From positions 2,294,001 to 2,358,000 of the forward strand of contig NZ_CP137854.1 of the NCBI RefSeq assembly GCF_033546935.1: a DNA stretch of 64,000 bases, written 5' to 3'. Numbering within the stretch: position 1 is the first letter of the stretch; the number at the start of each line of letters is the position of its first letter. The translations under genes and the position numbers were made by a program. The DNA comes from Xylophilus sp. GOD-11R. Lineage in GTDB: Bacteria; Pseudomonadota; Gammaproteobacteria; Burkholderiales; Burkholderiaceae_C. This document shows, one piece after another, positions 8,506 through 16,875 of this stretch. The notes under the pieces are model-generated. The model searched no databases. It was not told the origin of the DNA and was given only the letters and a program-made list of their open reading frames with translations.

Positions 8506-9422
8506 GGCAAGGGCACCGCCTCGGCCATGGCGCGCACCTGCTCGACCGCGCCACGGCCCGATCCGCCGACGGGGATCAGCCGGTGCGCGATGCATTGCGG
8601 CAGCACCGACTGCACATCGTCCGGCGCCACGTAGTCGCGCCCGGCCAACAGCGCCTGCGCCTTGGCCGCGCGCAGCAGGGCCAGGCCCGCGCGCGGCGAC
8701 AGCCCCTGCACGAACCATCGGCCCGACCGCGTCGCGGCGATCAGCGCCTGCAGGTAGTCGAGCAGCGGCTCCGAGGCATGCACCGCCAGCACCTGCTGCT
8801 GGATCGCCTGCAGCTCCTCGTTGCTGAGCAGGGGCAGCAGATGGTCGAGCATTTCGCGTCGGTCGGCGCCGGAGAGCAGCACCCGCTCGGCCGCGCGATC
8901 GGGGTAGCCGATCGAGATGCGCATCAGGAAGCGGTCGAGCTGCGACTCGGGCAGGGCGAAAGTGCCCAACTGGTCGTGCGGGTTCTGGGTGGCGATCACG
9001 AAAAAAGGCTGGGGCAGGGCGCGGGTTTCGCCTTCCACCGTGACCTGCTTTTCTTCCATGGCTTCGAGCAGCGCGCTCTGCGTCTTGGGGCTGGCACGGT
9101 TGATCTCGTCGGCCAGCAACACCTGGGCGAACACCGGGCCGGGATGGAACACGAAACCCTCGCGTCCGCGTTCGTAGACCGACACGCCGATGAGGTCGCT
9201 GGGCATCAGGTCGGCGGTGAACTGCACCCGCGAGAACTGCAGGCCGAAGGTGGTGGCCAGCGCGTGGGCGAGGGTGGTCTTGCCGACGCCGGGAACGTCC
9301 TCGATCAGCAGGTGGCCACCGGCCAGCAGGCAGGCCACGCAGTCGCGGACCTGGTCCGTTTTGCCGACGATCACGGTGTTAAGCTGGTCCAGCAAGGCCT
9401 GGAGTTTCTGGCGTGTCTGCAT
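8502..9422 (-). CDS. MoxR-family AAA+ ATPase
   Basis: A 306-residue cytoplasmic ATPase. Walker A is in DVPGVGKTTLAHAL (about residues 40-53) and Walker B is in VLLADEINRASPK. The sensor motif ATQNP and an arginine-rich lid follow, with FMLRI-like DRFLMRISIGYP. MoxR ATPases act as chaperones that assemble or activate partner complexes, usually the DUF58/VWA proteins encoded beside them, as here. It is the first gene of the three-gene leftward operon, with starts coupled by overlap. A divergent deacetylase-like gene begins about 45 bases away, so the promoter region is very short. Confidence 0.93.
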   Translation of the reverse strand: MQTRQKLQALLDQLNTVIVGKTDQVRDCVACLLAGGHLLIEDVPGVGKTTLAHALATTFGLQFSRVQFTADLMPSDLIGVSVYERGREGFVFHPGPVFAQVLLADEINRASPKTQSALLEAMEEKQVTVEGETRALPQPFFVIATQNPHDQLGTFALPESQLDRFLMRISIGYPDRAAERVLLSGADRREMLDHLLPLLSNEELQAIQQQVLAVHASEPLLDYLQALIAATRSGRWFVQGLSPRAGLALLRAAKAQALLAGRDYVAPDDVQSVLPQCIAHRLIPVGGSGRGAVEQVRAMAEAVPLP

Positions 9423-9466
9423 AGACTCCGACGTTAGCCGAAAACCACCCGCGCCCGCAGCAAGCC

Positions 9467-10420
9467 ATGAACAAGACCGGCTATTTCACCCACCCGGCCT
9501 GCCGCCGCCACGACATGGGCCGCGGCCACCCCGAATGCGCCGCGCGGCTCGACGCCATCGACGACCGGTTGCTGCTGACCGGCGTACTCGACGCACTCGA
9601 TCGGCAGCAGGCGCCCGCCGCATCCGAGGCCGACCTGCTGCGCGCCCATTCCGCCGAACACATCGCCCGACTGCGCGCACTCGACGCCCGCATCGCCGCC
9701 GACCTGGCCGCCGGCGGCCCGCCGCTCGCCGCGATCGACCCCGACACCAGCCTCTGCGCCGACAGCCTGCAGGCGGCGCTGTGCGCGGCCGGGGCGGCCG
9801 TCGCCGCGACCGATGCGGTCGCCACCGGCGCGCTGGCCAACGCCTTCTGCTCGGTGCGACCGCCGGGCCACCACGCCGAACGCGAACGCGCCATGGGCTT
9901 CTGCCTGTTCAACAACGTGGCCATAGCCGTGCGGCGCGCGCTCGACGTGCACGGCCTGCAGCGCGTGGCGGTGGTCGACTTCGACGTGCACCACGGCAAC
10001 GGCACCGAAGACATCCTGGCCGGCGACGAACGCGTGCTGATGGTCGGCCTGTTCCAGCATCCCTTCTATCCCTATTCGGGCGCCGAGGCGCCGGCCGACA
10101 ACATGCTCAACGTGCCGGTTCCGGCCTATACCAAAGGCCCCGAAATTCGCCAGATCGTCGCCGACCAGTGGCTCCCGCGCCTGGAAGCCTTTCGCCCCGA
10201 GATGGTCTTCATCAGCGCCGGGTTCGACGCCCATCGCGAAGACGATCTCGGCCAGCTCGGCCTGGTGGAGGCCGACTACGCCTGGATCACCGAACAGCTG
10301 CACGCCGTGGCCGCGCGCCATGCCGGCGGGCGCATCGTGTCGTGCCTGGAAGGCGGCTACGCGCTCGACGCGCTGGCCTGCAGCGTCGAGGCGCATGTGC
10401 GTGTGCTGGCGGGGGTCTGA
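9467..10420 (+). CDS. Histone deacetylase-like amidohydrolase
   Basis: A 317-residue member of the arginase/deacetylase fold. The zinc and charge-relay residues are present: paired His in RPPGHHAE (135-136), Asp/His ligands in VVDFDVHHGNGT (171-175) and Asp in SAGFDAHRED (254). The late Gly-rich block LEGGYALDAL is also present. Bacterial relatives remove acetyl groups from polyamines or other small amides, or act on acetyl-lysine. Sequence alone does not tell which. It is divergent from the MoxR operon and followed six bases later by the broken channel gene, with which it may once have been co-transcribed. Confidence 0.88.
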   Translation: MNKTGYFTHPACRRHDMGRGHPECAARLDAIDDRLLLTGVLDALDRQQAPAASEADLLRAHSAEHIARLRALDARIAADLAAGGPPLAAIDPDTSLCADSLQAALCAAGAAVAATDAVATGALANAFCSVRPPGHHAERERAMGFCLFNNVAIAVRRALDVHGLQRVAVVDFDVHHGNGTEDILAGDERVLMVGLFQHPFYPYSGAEAPADNMLNVPVPAYTKGPEIRQIVADQWLPRLEAFRPEMVFISAGFDAHREDDLGQLGLVEADYAWITEQLHAVAARHAGGRIVSCLEGGYALDALACSVEAHVRVLAGV

Positions 10421-10425
10421 TCGGC

Positions 10426-11677
10426 ATGCCGGCCTTGCAGAAACTCGTTTCCGATTTCCATGCGTCGAGCCCTTGGCTGGGGCTGGCGGCATTGCTCGCC
10501 TGCCTGGGCCTGGCGTGGCTGATCGCGCAGCGGCTGGGCCGTGGCCAGTCGCAGGGCGACGCTTCGGTCTGGTTCGGAAAGCGCACCGTCGACGGCCTGA
10601 TGTTTCCCTCGCTGGCGCTGCTGTTCGTCTACGCGGCACGCACCGGCGTCGCGCTGTACCGGCCGGTCTTTGTGTTGCAGATCGCGGTGCCGGTGCTGGT
10701 GTCGCTGGTGGTGGTGCGGCTCTGCGCGCGGGTGCTGTTGTCGGTGTTTCCGCAGTCGGCAGCGTCGCGGCTGATCGAGCGTTTTGTGTGGCGGGGCGCC
10801 TGGCTGGGCGCGGCGCTGTAGGTCACCGGCCTGCTGCCGCCGCTGCTGGCGCAGCTCGAATCCATTTCGCTGAACTTCGGCAAAGCCCGGGTCGACCTGC
10901 GCACGCTGATCAAAGGCGGGGTTTCCGCCCGCCTGATGCTGGTCGTCGCCCTGTGGATCTCCGCGGCCTTCGAGCGCCGCATCCTGGCGAGCAATTTCAC
11001 CGATCTGTCGCTGCGCAAGGCTTCGGCCAACGTGGCGCGTGCCGTGCTCCTGTTGGTCGGCCTGCTGTTCGTGCTGTCGACCGTGGGCGTGGACCTCACC
11101 GCGCTGTCGGTGTTCGGTGGTGCGATCGGCGTGGGCCTGGGCTTCGGCCTGCAGAAGCTCGCGTCCAACTACATCAGCGGCTACGTGATGCTGCTCGAGC
11201 GCTCGCTGCGCATCGGCGACAACATCCGCATCGACGGCTTCGAGGGGCGCATCACCGACATCAAGACCCGCTACACCCTGGTGCGCGCGACCAGCGGGCG
11301 CGAATCCATCGTGCCCAACGAATCCTTCATCACCCAGCGGGTCGAGAACCTCCCAGGCCGACCTGAAGTTCAAATTGAGCACCGACATCACCGTGGGCTA
11401 CGACAGCGACGTGGAACAGGTGCGCACCCTGCTCGCCCAGGCGGCCGCGGCACAGGACCGGGTGCTCGCCTCGCCCGAGCCGGTGGCATTTCTGCTGCAG
11501 TTCGCGCCCGACGGACTGCAGTTCTCGCTCAACTACTGGATAGCGGATCCCGCCGCCGGCCAGGACAGCGTGCGCTCGGCCGTCAATCTGGCTGCACTCG
11601 CCGCATTGCGCTCGGCCAGGGTCGAGCTGCCCTACCCGCAACGGGTCGTTCGGGTGCTGAACAAAGCTGACGCATAA
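10426..11677 (+). pseudogene. MscS-family mechanosensitive channel gene, broken by a stop and a frameshift
   Basis: Three pieces line up to one MscS-like protein of about 417 residues. The first piece (10426-10821) has several membrane helices and ends at an in-frame TAG (10819-10821), one C-to-T change from CAG. The same frame resumes at once and carries the pore helix and MscS core (GGAIGVGLGFGLQKLASNY, GDNIRIDGFEG, VPNESFITQRVENL). At about 11350-11353 the frame shifts, and the C-terminal beta domain (STDITVGYDSD to VLNKADA, stop at 11677) continues in another frame. Loss of one TC from an original CTCTCC would explain the shift. Two lesions argue for a true pseudogene, though assembly error is possible. 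Confidence 0.85.
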
Positions 11678-11721
11678 AATCGTCCGGCTGAATTCATCGT
11701 GAATCTATGGAGGCAATTCCA

Positions 11722-12471
11722 ATGAAGGTACTGGTCCCCGTCAAACGGGTCGTCGACTACAACGTGAAGGTCCGCGTCAAGTCGGACGGCAGCGGCGTAG
11801 ACATCGCCAACGTGAAGATGAGCATGAACCCCTTCGACGAGATCGCCGTCGAAGAGGCCGTGCGCCTCAAGGAGAAGGGACTGGTCACCGAGATCGTCGC
11901 CGTCTCCTGCGGCGTCGCCCAGTGCCAGGAAACCCTGCGCACCGCGCTGGCCATCGGCGCCGACCGCGCCATCCTGGTGCAGACCGACGTCGAACTGCAG
12001 CCGTTGGCCGTCGCCAAGATCCTCAAAGCGCTGGTCGACAAGGAACAGCCCTCGCTCGTCATCCTGGGCAAGCAGGCGATCGACGACGACAGCAACCAGA
12101 CCGGCCAGATGCTGGCCGCGCTCTGCGACCTGCCGCAGGCCACGTTCGCCAGCAAGGTCGAACTGACTGCCGACAGCGTCACGGTCGCCCGTGAAGTCGA
12201 CGGCGGCATGGAAACCCTCAAGCTCACGCTGCCGGCCATCGTCACCACCGACCTGCGCCTGAACGAGCCGCGCTACGTGACGCTGCCCAACATCATGAAG
12301 GCCAAGAAGAAGACGCTGGAGACGGTGAGCCCCGCCGACCTGGGCGTGGACCCGGCCCCGCGCCTGAAGACCCTCAAGGTCGCCGAGCCGCCCAAGCGCG
12401 GCGCCGGCATCAAGGTGCCCGACGTGGCCACGCTGGTCGCCAAACTCAAGAACGAAGCGAAGGTGATCTGA
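11722..12471 (+). CDS. etfB: Electron transfer flavoprotein, beta subunit
   Basis: A 249-residue ETF beta chain starting [17 protein letters not shown], the hallmark N-terminus of group I ETFs. It pairs with EtfA to carry electrons from acyl-CoA and related dehydrogenases to ETF-ubiquinone oxidoreductase. The AMP-binding region (VSCG...[14 protein letters not shown]) and the recognition loop near residues 190-200 ([21 protein letters not shown]) are present. The ATG at 11722 is preferred over the in-frame ATG at 11707 because GGAGG (11709-11713) sits eight bases before it. Two bases separate its stop from etfA. Confidence 0.96.
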   Translation: MKVLVPVKRVVDYNVKVRVKSDGSGVDIANVKMSMNPFDEIAVEEAVRLKEKGLVTEIVAVSCGVAQCQETLRTALAIGADRAILVQTDVELQPLAVAKILKALVDKEQPSLVILGKQAIDDDSNQTGQMLAALCDLPQATFASKVELTADSVTVAREVDGGMETLKLTLPAIVTTDLRLNEPRYVTLPNIMKAKKKTLETVSPADLGVDPAPRLKTLKVAEPPKRGAGIKVPDVATLVAKLKNEAKVI

Positions 12472-12473
12472 GC

Positions 12474-13406
12474 ATGTCCGTCCTCGTCATTGCTGAACAC
12501 GACAACGCGGGCATCAAGCCCGCCACCCTCAACACCGTCACCGCCGCGCTCGCCTGCGGCGGCGACGTGCACGTGCTGGTCGCCGGCGCCAATGCCCAGG
12601 GCGCGGCCGACGCCGCCGCCAAGGTGGCGGGTGTCGCCAAGGTCATCCTGGCCGATGGCGCCAGCGTGGCAGAAGGCCTGGCCGAGAACGTCGCCGCGCA
12701 GGTGCTGGCCCTGGCCCCGGCCTACAGTCACATCCTGTTCCCCGCGACCGCAGCCGGCAAGAACGCCGCGCCGCGCGTGGCCGCCAAGCTCGACGTGGCG
12801 CAGATCAGCGACATCACCAAGGTCGACTCGCCCGACACCTTCGAGCGCCCGATCTACGCCGGCAACGCCATCGCCACGGTGCAAAGCGCCGATGCGACCA
12901 AGGTGATCACGGTGCGCACCACCGGCTTCGATGCGGCGGCGGCTGAAGGCGGCAGCGCGCCGGTCGAGAAGATCGATGCCGTCGCCGACAGCGGCAAGAG
13001 CGCCTTCGTCGGCCGCGAGGTCACCAAGAGCGACCGGCCGGAACTCACCGCAGCCAGGATCATCGTGTCGGGCGGCCGGGCCATGGGTTCGAGCGACAAG
13101 TTCACCGAGGTGCTCACCCCGCTGGCCGACAAGCTCGGCGCCGCACTGGGCGCCAGCCGCGCGGCCGTCGACGCGGGCTACGCGCCCAACGACTGGCAGG
13201 TCGGCCAGACCGGCAAGATCGTCGCGCCCACGCTCTACATCGCCGCGGGCATCTCCGGCGCCATCCAGCACCTGGCGGGCATGAAGGATTCGAAGGTGAT
13301 CGTGGCGATCAACAAGGACCCGGAAGCGCCGATCTTCGGCGTGGCCGACTACGGCATCGAGGGTGATCTGTTCACCGTGGTGCCGGAACTGGTCGCCGCG
13401 TTGTAA
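12474..13406 (+). CDS. etfA: Electron transfer flavoprotein, alpha subunit
   Basis: A 310-residue ETF alpha chain (start [20 protein letters not shown]). The C-terminal FAD domain carries the conserved [10 protein letters not shown], the [11 protein letters not shown] loop, [14 protein letters not shown] and [17 protein letters not shown] blocks that bind FAD. It forms the heterodimer with EtfB and is translated from the same transcript. The pair supports beta-oxidation and amino-acid degradation, which fits the CoA-linked genes elsewhere in the window. A strong terminator follows. Confidence 0.97.
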   Translation: MSVLVIAEHDNAGIKPATLNTVTAALACGGDVHVLVAGANAQGAADAAAKVAGVAKVILADGASVAEGLAENVAAQVLALAPAYSHILFPATAAGKNAAPRVAAKLDVAQISDITKVDSPDTFERPIYAGNAIATVQSADATKVITVRTTGFDAAAAEGGSAPVEKIDAVADSGKSAFVGREVTKSDRPELTAARIIVSGGRAMGSSDKFTEVLTPLADKLGAALGASRAAVDAGYAPNDWQVGQTGKIVAPTLYIAAGISGAIQHLAGMKDSKVIVAINKDPEAPIFGVADYGIEGDLFTVVPELVAAL

Positions 13407-13427
13407 GCCGCAGCGGCCTTTCGGCAG

Positions 13428-13469
13428 AAACGCCGGCATGGACTTTCGGGTCCGTGCCGGCGTTTTTGT
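13428..13469 (+). terminator. Rho-independent terminator after etfBA
   Basis: An eleven-base stem (13428-13438 with 13455-13465), AAACGCCGGCA/TGCCGGCGTTT, with a further GGAC/GTCC pairing inside it, runs directly into TTTTTG. It lies 22 bases after the etfA stop and also faces the convergent membrane-protein gene. Confidence 0.88.
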
Positions 13470-13479
13470 TTCGGCCGGA

Positions 13480-13959
13480 TCAGGTCGGCTGCGCGGCGCG
13501 CTTGCGCCGGCCGTCCACCAGCATCGACCAAGTCGCCGCCATGGCCAGCAGGTTCAGGCTCATCGAGACCAGCACGGCGAGCACGCCGGCCGTGGGTGAG
13601 CGCCGGTCCAGCAGATTACGCACATCGGAAAACGCCGGGTCGGCGCTGCAGTTGTCGGCCCACATGCGGTATTGCATGAGGGGACTCTCCAGCGCGCTGT
13701 GCGCATACAGCGTGAAAGCGGTTCCCAGCGCCAGCAACGTCCAGCGAGTCCAGAAGAAGCGCCACGGCCCCCACAGGGCGAACGCCATCATCGGATAGGC
13801 GAGCAGGCTGAAGGTGAACGGCGTCACCTGCGGCTTGAACGGCCATCCGCTGTGGTCGACCCGCAGCACGTGGTCGAGGTGGTGGGCGAGGCTGAAGACC
13901 GCAGCGAGAACCAGTAGTCGCGTGGTCAGCCGCGACAGCTCGTGGCGAGTGAAAAGCAT
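13480..13959 (-). CDS. Hypothetical membrane protein with about four helices
   Basis: A 159-residue protein that I do not recognise. Hydrophobic segments lie roughly at residues 12-30 (LLVLAAVFSLAHHLDHVLR), 45-65, 70-90 and 120-140, so it is probably an inner-membrane protein. The first helix carries the HHLDHVLRVDH histidine cluster, which could bind a metal or haem; this is only a compositional remark. It ends with a basic tail (DGRRKRAAQPT). The ATG at 13959 is preceded by GGAGG in the 5' region (AAAGGAGGTCGAATGC on its strand). It is monocistronic. Confidence 0.75.
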   Translation of the reverse strand: MLFTRHELSRLTTRLLVLAAVFSLAHHLDHVLRVDHSGWPFKPQVTPFTFSLLAYPMMAFALWGPWRFFWTRWTLLALGTAFTLYAHSALESPLMQYRMWADNCSADPAFSDVRNLLDRRSPTAGVLAVLVSMSLNLLAMAATWSMLVDGRRKRAAQPT

Positions 13960-14185
13960 TCGACCTCCTTTACGCGGTTGATGTCGGAGCCTGTGAAGTC
14001 GGCGATCGTGAGGTGGCTGGCTGAAGTCGAAGAGCGCAGATCTCGATACTGCTGACTAATGAAGCAGAGTTACACGTTGAAACTATTCGTACGATCAATC
14101 GTCATACCAAAATTTGGTTTGATATCGTGGTATCCAACAAGAAGCGCCTGATTTTTGATCGATCTTAATTTCCAAAGCAGATTAC

Positions 14186-14648
14186 ATGAAGGTAAACAAA
14201 AAATTGCCGTCGTCGCACTTTCGGCGTTGGTTCTGACAGGCTGTGCCTCCGTCGTATGGCAACGAAAGAGGAAACCGACAAGGTCCAGCGATTTGGTGCT
14301 CCCTCGCAGGGTAATTCCGGTCTTTATGTGTACCGCAACAGTTTCGTCGGAAAAGCTCTTAAAAAGGACATCTGGGTCGATGGTAAGTGCCTCGGCGAAA
14401 GCGCACCCGACGTGTTCTTCTACGCCGAAGTGGAAGGCGACAGGAAACACAAGATCGAAACGGGGTCGGAATTCTCTGCCAATGCGCTGGAGGTTTTCGT
14501 GGAGGCCGGAAAGAATTACTTCATTCGTCAATACATCAGAAAAGGCGCCTTCGTCGGTGGTGCCAATTTGGAAAAGATCGATGAGGTGTAAGGTAAGGCC
14601 GACGTTGCGAAACTCGGGTTGGCACGACCAGGCAACTGCGGAAGATAA
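14186..14648 (+). pseudogene. Decayed DUF2846-type lipoprotein gene with three lesions
   Basis: Joined pieces would give a lipoprotein of about 154 residues. The ATG at 14186 opens MKVNKK; the frame must slip at the six-A run 14198-14203 (seven A would restore it) to give KIAVVALSALVLTGCAS, a clear signal and lipobox. It must slip again near 14254 to enter ATKEETDKVQRFGAPSQ, and the body (SGLYVYRNSFVGKALKKDI) follows. A TAA at 14589-14591 then interrupts the same frame, which continues GKADVAKLGLARPGNCGR to the stop at 14648. The residues match my memory of DUF2846 lipoproteins. The surrounding 200 bases are AT-richer than the rest of the window. Confidence 0.75.
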
Positions 14649-14800
14649 ACGGTCTCCCGTCGTTTGCTTGCTGCGCATCAGCGCGACCCGATAATCGACC
14701 TCGCCGGTATTTCAACATTGCAAAAGCGGCGGAGGTCTGAGGCAGGCTGCTGAAATGATCACCGCGCCATCCGCAGTCGTCACATTCTTGTCGGCCTGGC

Positions 14801-15583
14801 TCAGCCGATACAAAGCCTGTTTCTGCCCAGGCGCTTGGCGTGATAAAGGTTTTCGTCGGCTCGCCGCAGCATGGCGCCCAATTCCGGGCACTCCGTGGAA
14901 TGCACACTGCCGATGCTCACCGTCACCGAGAAATGCGTGCCGGCCGAGTCTTCGATGCGCGCGTTCTCCACTGCGACGCGAATGCGCTCGGCGACGTGGT
15001 AGGCGGTGGCTTCCTCGGTTTCGGGCAGCAGCACGACGAATTCCTCACCACCGAAGCGCGCGAAGAGGTCATGCTTGCGTAGCTGGGCCTGGCAGCGGGC
15101 CGCGACCTCCTGGATCGCCTTGTCGCCGCCGGCATGGCCGTAGGTGTCGTTGATCGCCTTGAAGCGGTCGACGTCGATCATCAGCAGTGCCATGGTGTGG
15201 CCACGGTCGGCCGCGGTCTCCATCAGGCTTTCGGCCCGGCTCATGAAGGCCAGCCGATTCAACGCGCCGGTCAGCCCGTCCGTCTTGGCGATTTCCTGCA
15301 GTGCGGCGCGCATGCGTTCGAGGTCGAGCACCAGGCGCATGACGAAGGTGCCGGTGGTGAGCGTGGCCAGCATGGGAATCACCGCGGCGCTCGCGAACCC
15401 GATGATGGTGGCGCGCCCGGCTTCTGGCAGCACCAGGTGGATGGCCAGGCGCACGGACAGCGAGATGCTCGTGACGACCGCCGTCAGCAGCAGTACCGAA
15501 CGCAACAGGCCCAGCGATGCCAGCCAACTGGCGACACGCTTCGTGAATCCGCGCGAGGTGTCGTGGAGGACCTCTGAATGCAT
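14801..15583 (-). CDS. Membrane-anchored diguanylate cyclase (GGDEF)
   Basis: A 260-residue protein predicted to make cyclic di-GMP from two GTP. Two hydrophobic segments near residues 27-52 and 59-85 form a short membrane anchor. The GGDEF domain fills the C-terminal 160 residues and has an intact active site GGEEF (178-182). An RxxD inhibitory site (RKHD, 169-172) lies exactly five residues before it, so product inhibition is likely. No sensory domain is evident outside the membrane part. The ATG at 15583 is chosen; a TTG at 15607 is the only longer start. Confidence 0.92.
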   Translation of the reverse strand: MHSEVLHDTSRGFTKRVASWLASLGLLRSVLLLTAVVTSISLSVRLAIHLVLPEAGRATIIGFASAAVIPMLATLTTGTFVMRLVLDLERMRAALQEIAKTDGLTGALNRLAFMSRAESLMETAADRGHTMALLMIDVDRFKAINDTYGHAGGDKAIQEVAARCQAQLRKHDLFARFGGEEFVVLLPETEEATAYHVAERIRVAVENARIEDSAGTHFSVTVSIGSVHSTECPELGAMLRRADENLYHAKRLGRNRLCIG

Positions 15584-15680
15584 GCCTGATGATGCCTTCA
15601 CGCCCAAAATGAAACAAGGCGTTCGGTTGTGTTTGCGTACTTTCGGGCAGCGGATTTGGCCGCGGTGTTGGCAGCCGGCA

Positions 15681-16679
15681 TCAGCTTTTACGCACGAGCT
15701 TCGCCGCCTTGATTTCGCTGGTCGAAAGCGTTGGCGCTTCGCCGAGCAAACCGTGGAGGGAGAAGCCGGCGAGGTCTTCTCGCAGCACCTCGACCAGCGC
15801 GGCAGCGGCGCGTGAGATCGGCTGGCCCAGTGGCGTGAGCAGCACCAGGTCGACCGGCACGTCGGGCTTGAAAGGGCGCGCCACGAGCCCGGCCTTGAGC
15901 AACGGTGGCACCACGAATGGGCTGACGATGCCCACGCCCACGCCCTGCAGGGCGAGCATGCAGATGGTGATGGCGTAGGTGGTTTCGGCCGCGACGATCG
16001 GCTTGACCCGCTGCGCGGCGAACACCTTCTCGATGGCCACGCGCATGTTGTCGTTGCGGTCCGGCGAGATGAAGGCCTGGCCGTGCAGGTCCTTGGCGTG
16101 GATCGCCTTCTTGCTGGCCAGATGGTGCGCCGGCGACATCACGCAGACCGCGTTCACGCCCACCAGCGGCTCGGCCTGCGTGCCGGCGGTGTCGACCTGG
16201 CGCATGGTGATGCCGAGGTCGAGCCGGCCCGCGGCCACGCTGTCCTTGACCAGGGTGGAACTCACCGTCTTGATGGCCACCTGCACCGTCGGATGCCGGT
16301 CCATGAAGCGGCGCGCGATCTCGGGCATGACACCCATCCCGATCGAGGGCAGGCAGCCGATCTCGATGCGGCTGGCGTGCATGCCGCGCAGCTCGGAAAT
16401 GGTCTGGCCGATCTGCTCCAGGCCGATATAGCTGCGCTCGACGACGTTGAACAGCTGCCGCGCCTCGGGCGTGGGCATGAGCCGGCCCTTGCGCAACTCG
16501 AAGAGCTTCAGCCCGCTCACCGTCTGCAGCCGCGCGATCAGCTTGCTGACGACCGGCTGCGAGGTGTGCAGCATCACGGCCGCCTCGGTGGCGGTGCCCC
16601 GGATCATGACCGCGCGGAACGCTTCGATCAGCCGGTGGTTCACCAGGGGCGCGAGGATGTTTTCGATGGGCGAGGGCAT
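15681..16679 (-). CDS. LysR-family transcriptional regulator
   Basis: A 332-residue LysR regulator. The winged HTH covers residues 10-70 (LIEAFRAVMIRGTATEAAVMLHTSQ, then PVVSKLIARLQ), and the rest is the periplasmic-binding-like effector domain. It starts at the ATG at 16679; an upstream GTG at 16724 is weaker. It is divergent from the hydantoinase/oxoprolinase cluster across a 196-base gap, so it is the likely activator or repressor of that cluster and of itself. Its effector is presumably the substrate or a CoA intermediate of that pathway, which is unknown. Confidence 0.92.
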   Translation of the reverse strand: MPSPIENILAPLVNHRLIEAFRAVMIRGTATEAAVMLHTSQPVVSKLIARLQTVSGLKLFELRKGRLMPTPEARQLFNVVERSYIGLEQIGQTISELRGMHASRIEIGCLPSIGMGVMPEIARRFMDRHPTVQVAIKTVSSTLVKDSVAAGRLDLGITMRQVDTAGTQAEPLVGVNAVCVMSPAHHLASKKAIHAKDLHGQAFISPDRNDNMRVAIEKVFAAQRVKPIVAAETTYAITICMLALQGVGVGIVSPFVVPPLLKAGLVARPFKPDVPVDLVLLTPLGQPISRAAAALVEVLREDLAGFSLHGLLGEAPTLSTSEIKAAKLVRKS

Positions 16680-16769
16680 GTCTGCAGGGGTTTTCGGCGG
16701 TCTCACCAAAGCGGTGAACGGCACCAGGAATGGGCGCGAAAGAGTATATCGATCTGGAATAGGGTGGGG

Positions 16770-16780
16770 TGTTTAAAACA
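16770..16780. promoter_or_regulatory. Candidate operator between lysR and hyuB
   Basis: TGTTTAAAACA is an inverted repeat with five-base arms around one A. It lies about 90 bases from each start in the only AT-rich part of this divergent gap. LysR proteins often bind T-N11-A sites of this kind. The assignment is inference. Confidence 0.3.
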
Positions 16781-16875
16781 TTGGCGAGACATGCGTCGAA
16801 CTCGCAGAATTTCTTCCATGCGTTGGTCCAGACGACCGCCGCACCCCGCAACCCCTGCCGACAGAAAGCCCGCCC

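Noticed and set aside
14186..14260. Programmed frameshifting or phase variation in the lipoprotein gene at the A run
   Set aside because: Even if the A run restored the first frame, a second frameshift near 14254 and a TAA at 14589 would still break the protein, so decay is the simpler reading.
14070..14678. A 202-codon minus-strand frame opposite the decayed lipoprotein gene
   Set aside because: It has no recognisable domain, and the opposite strand carries clear lipoprotein segments (lipobox, conserved body and C-terminus) in three frames. It is a shadow.
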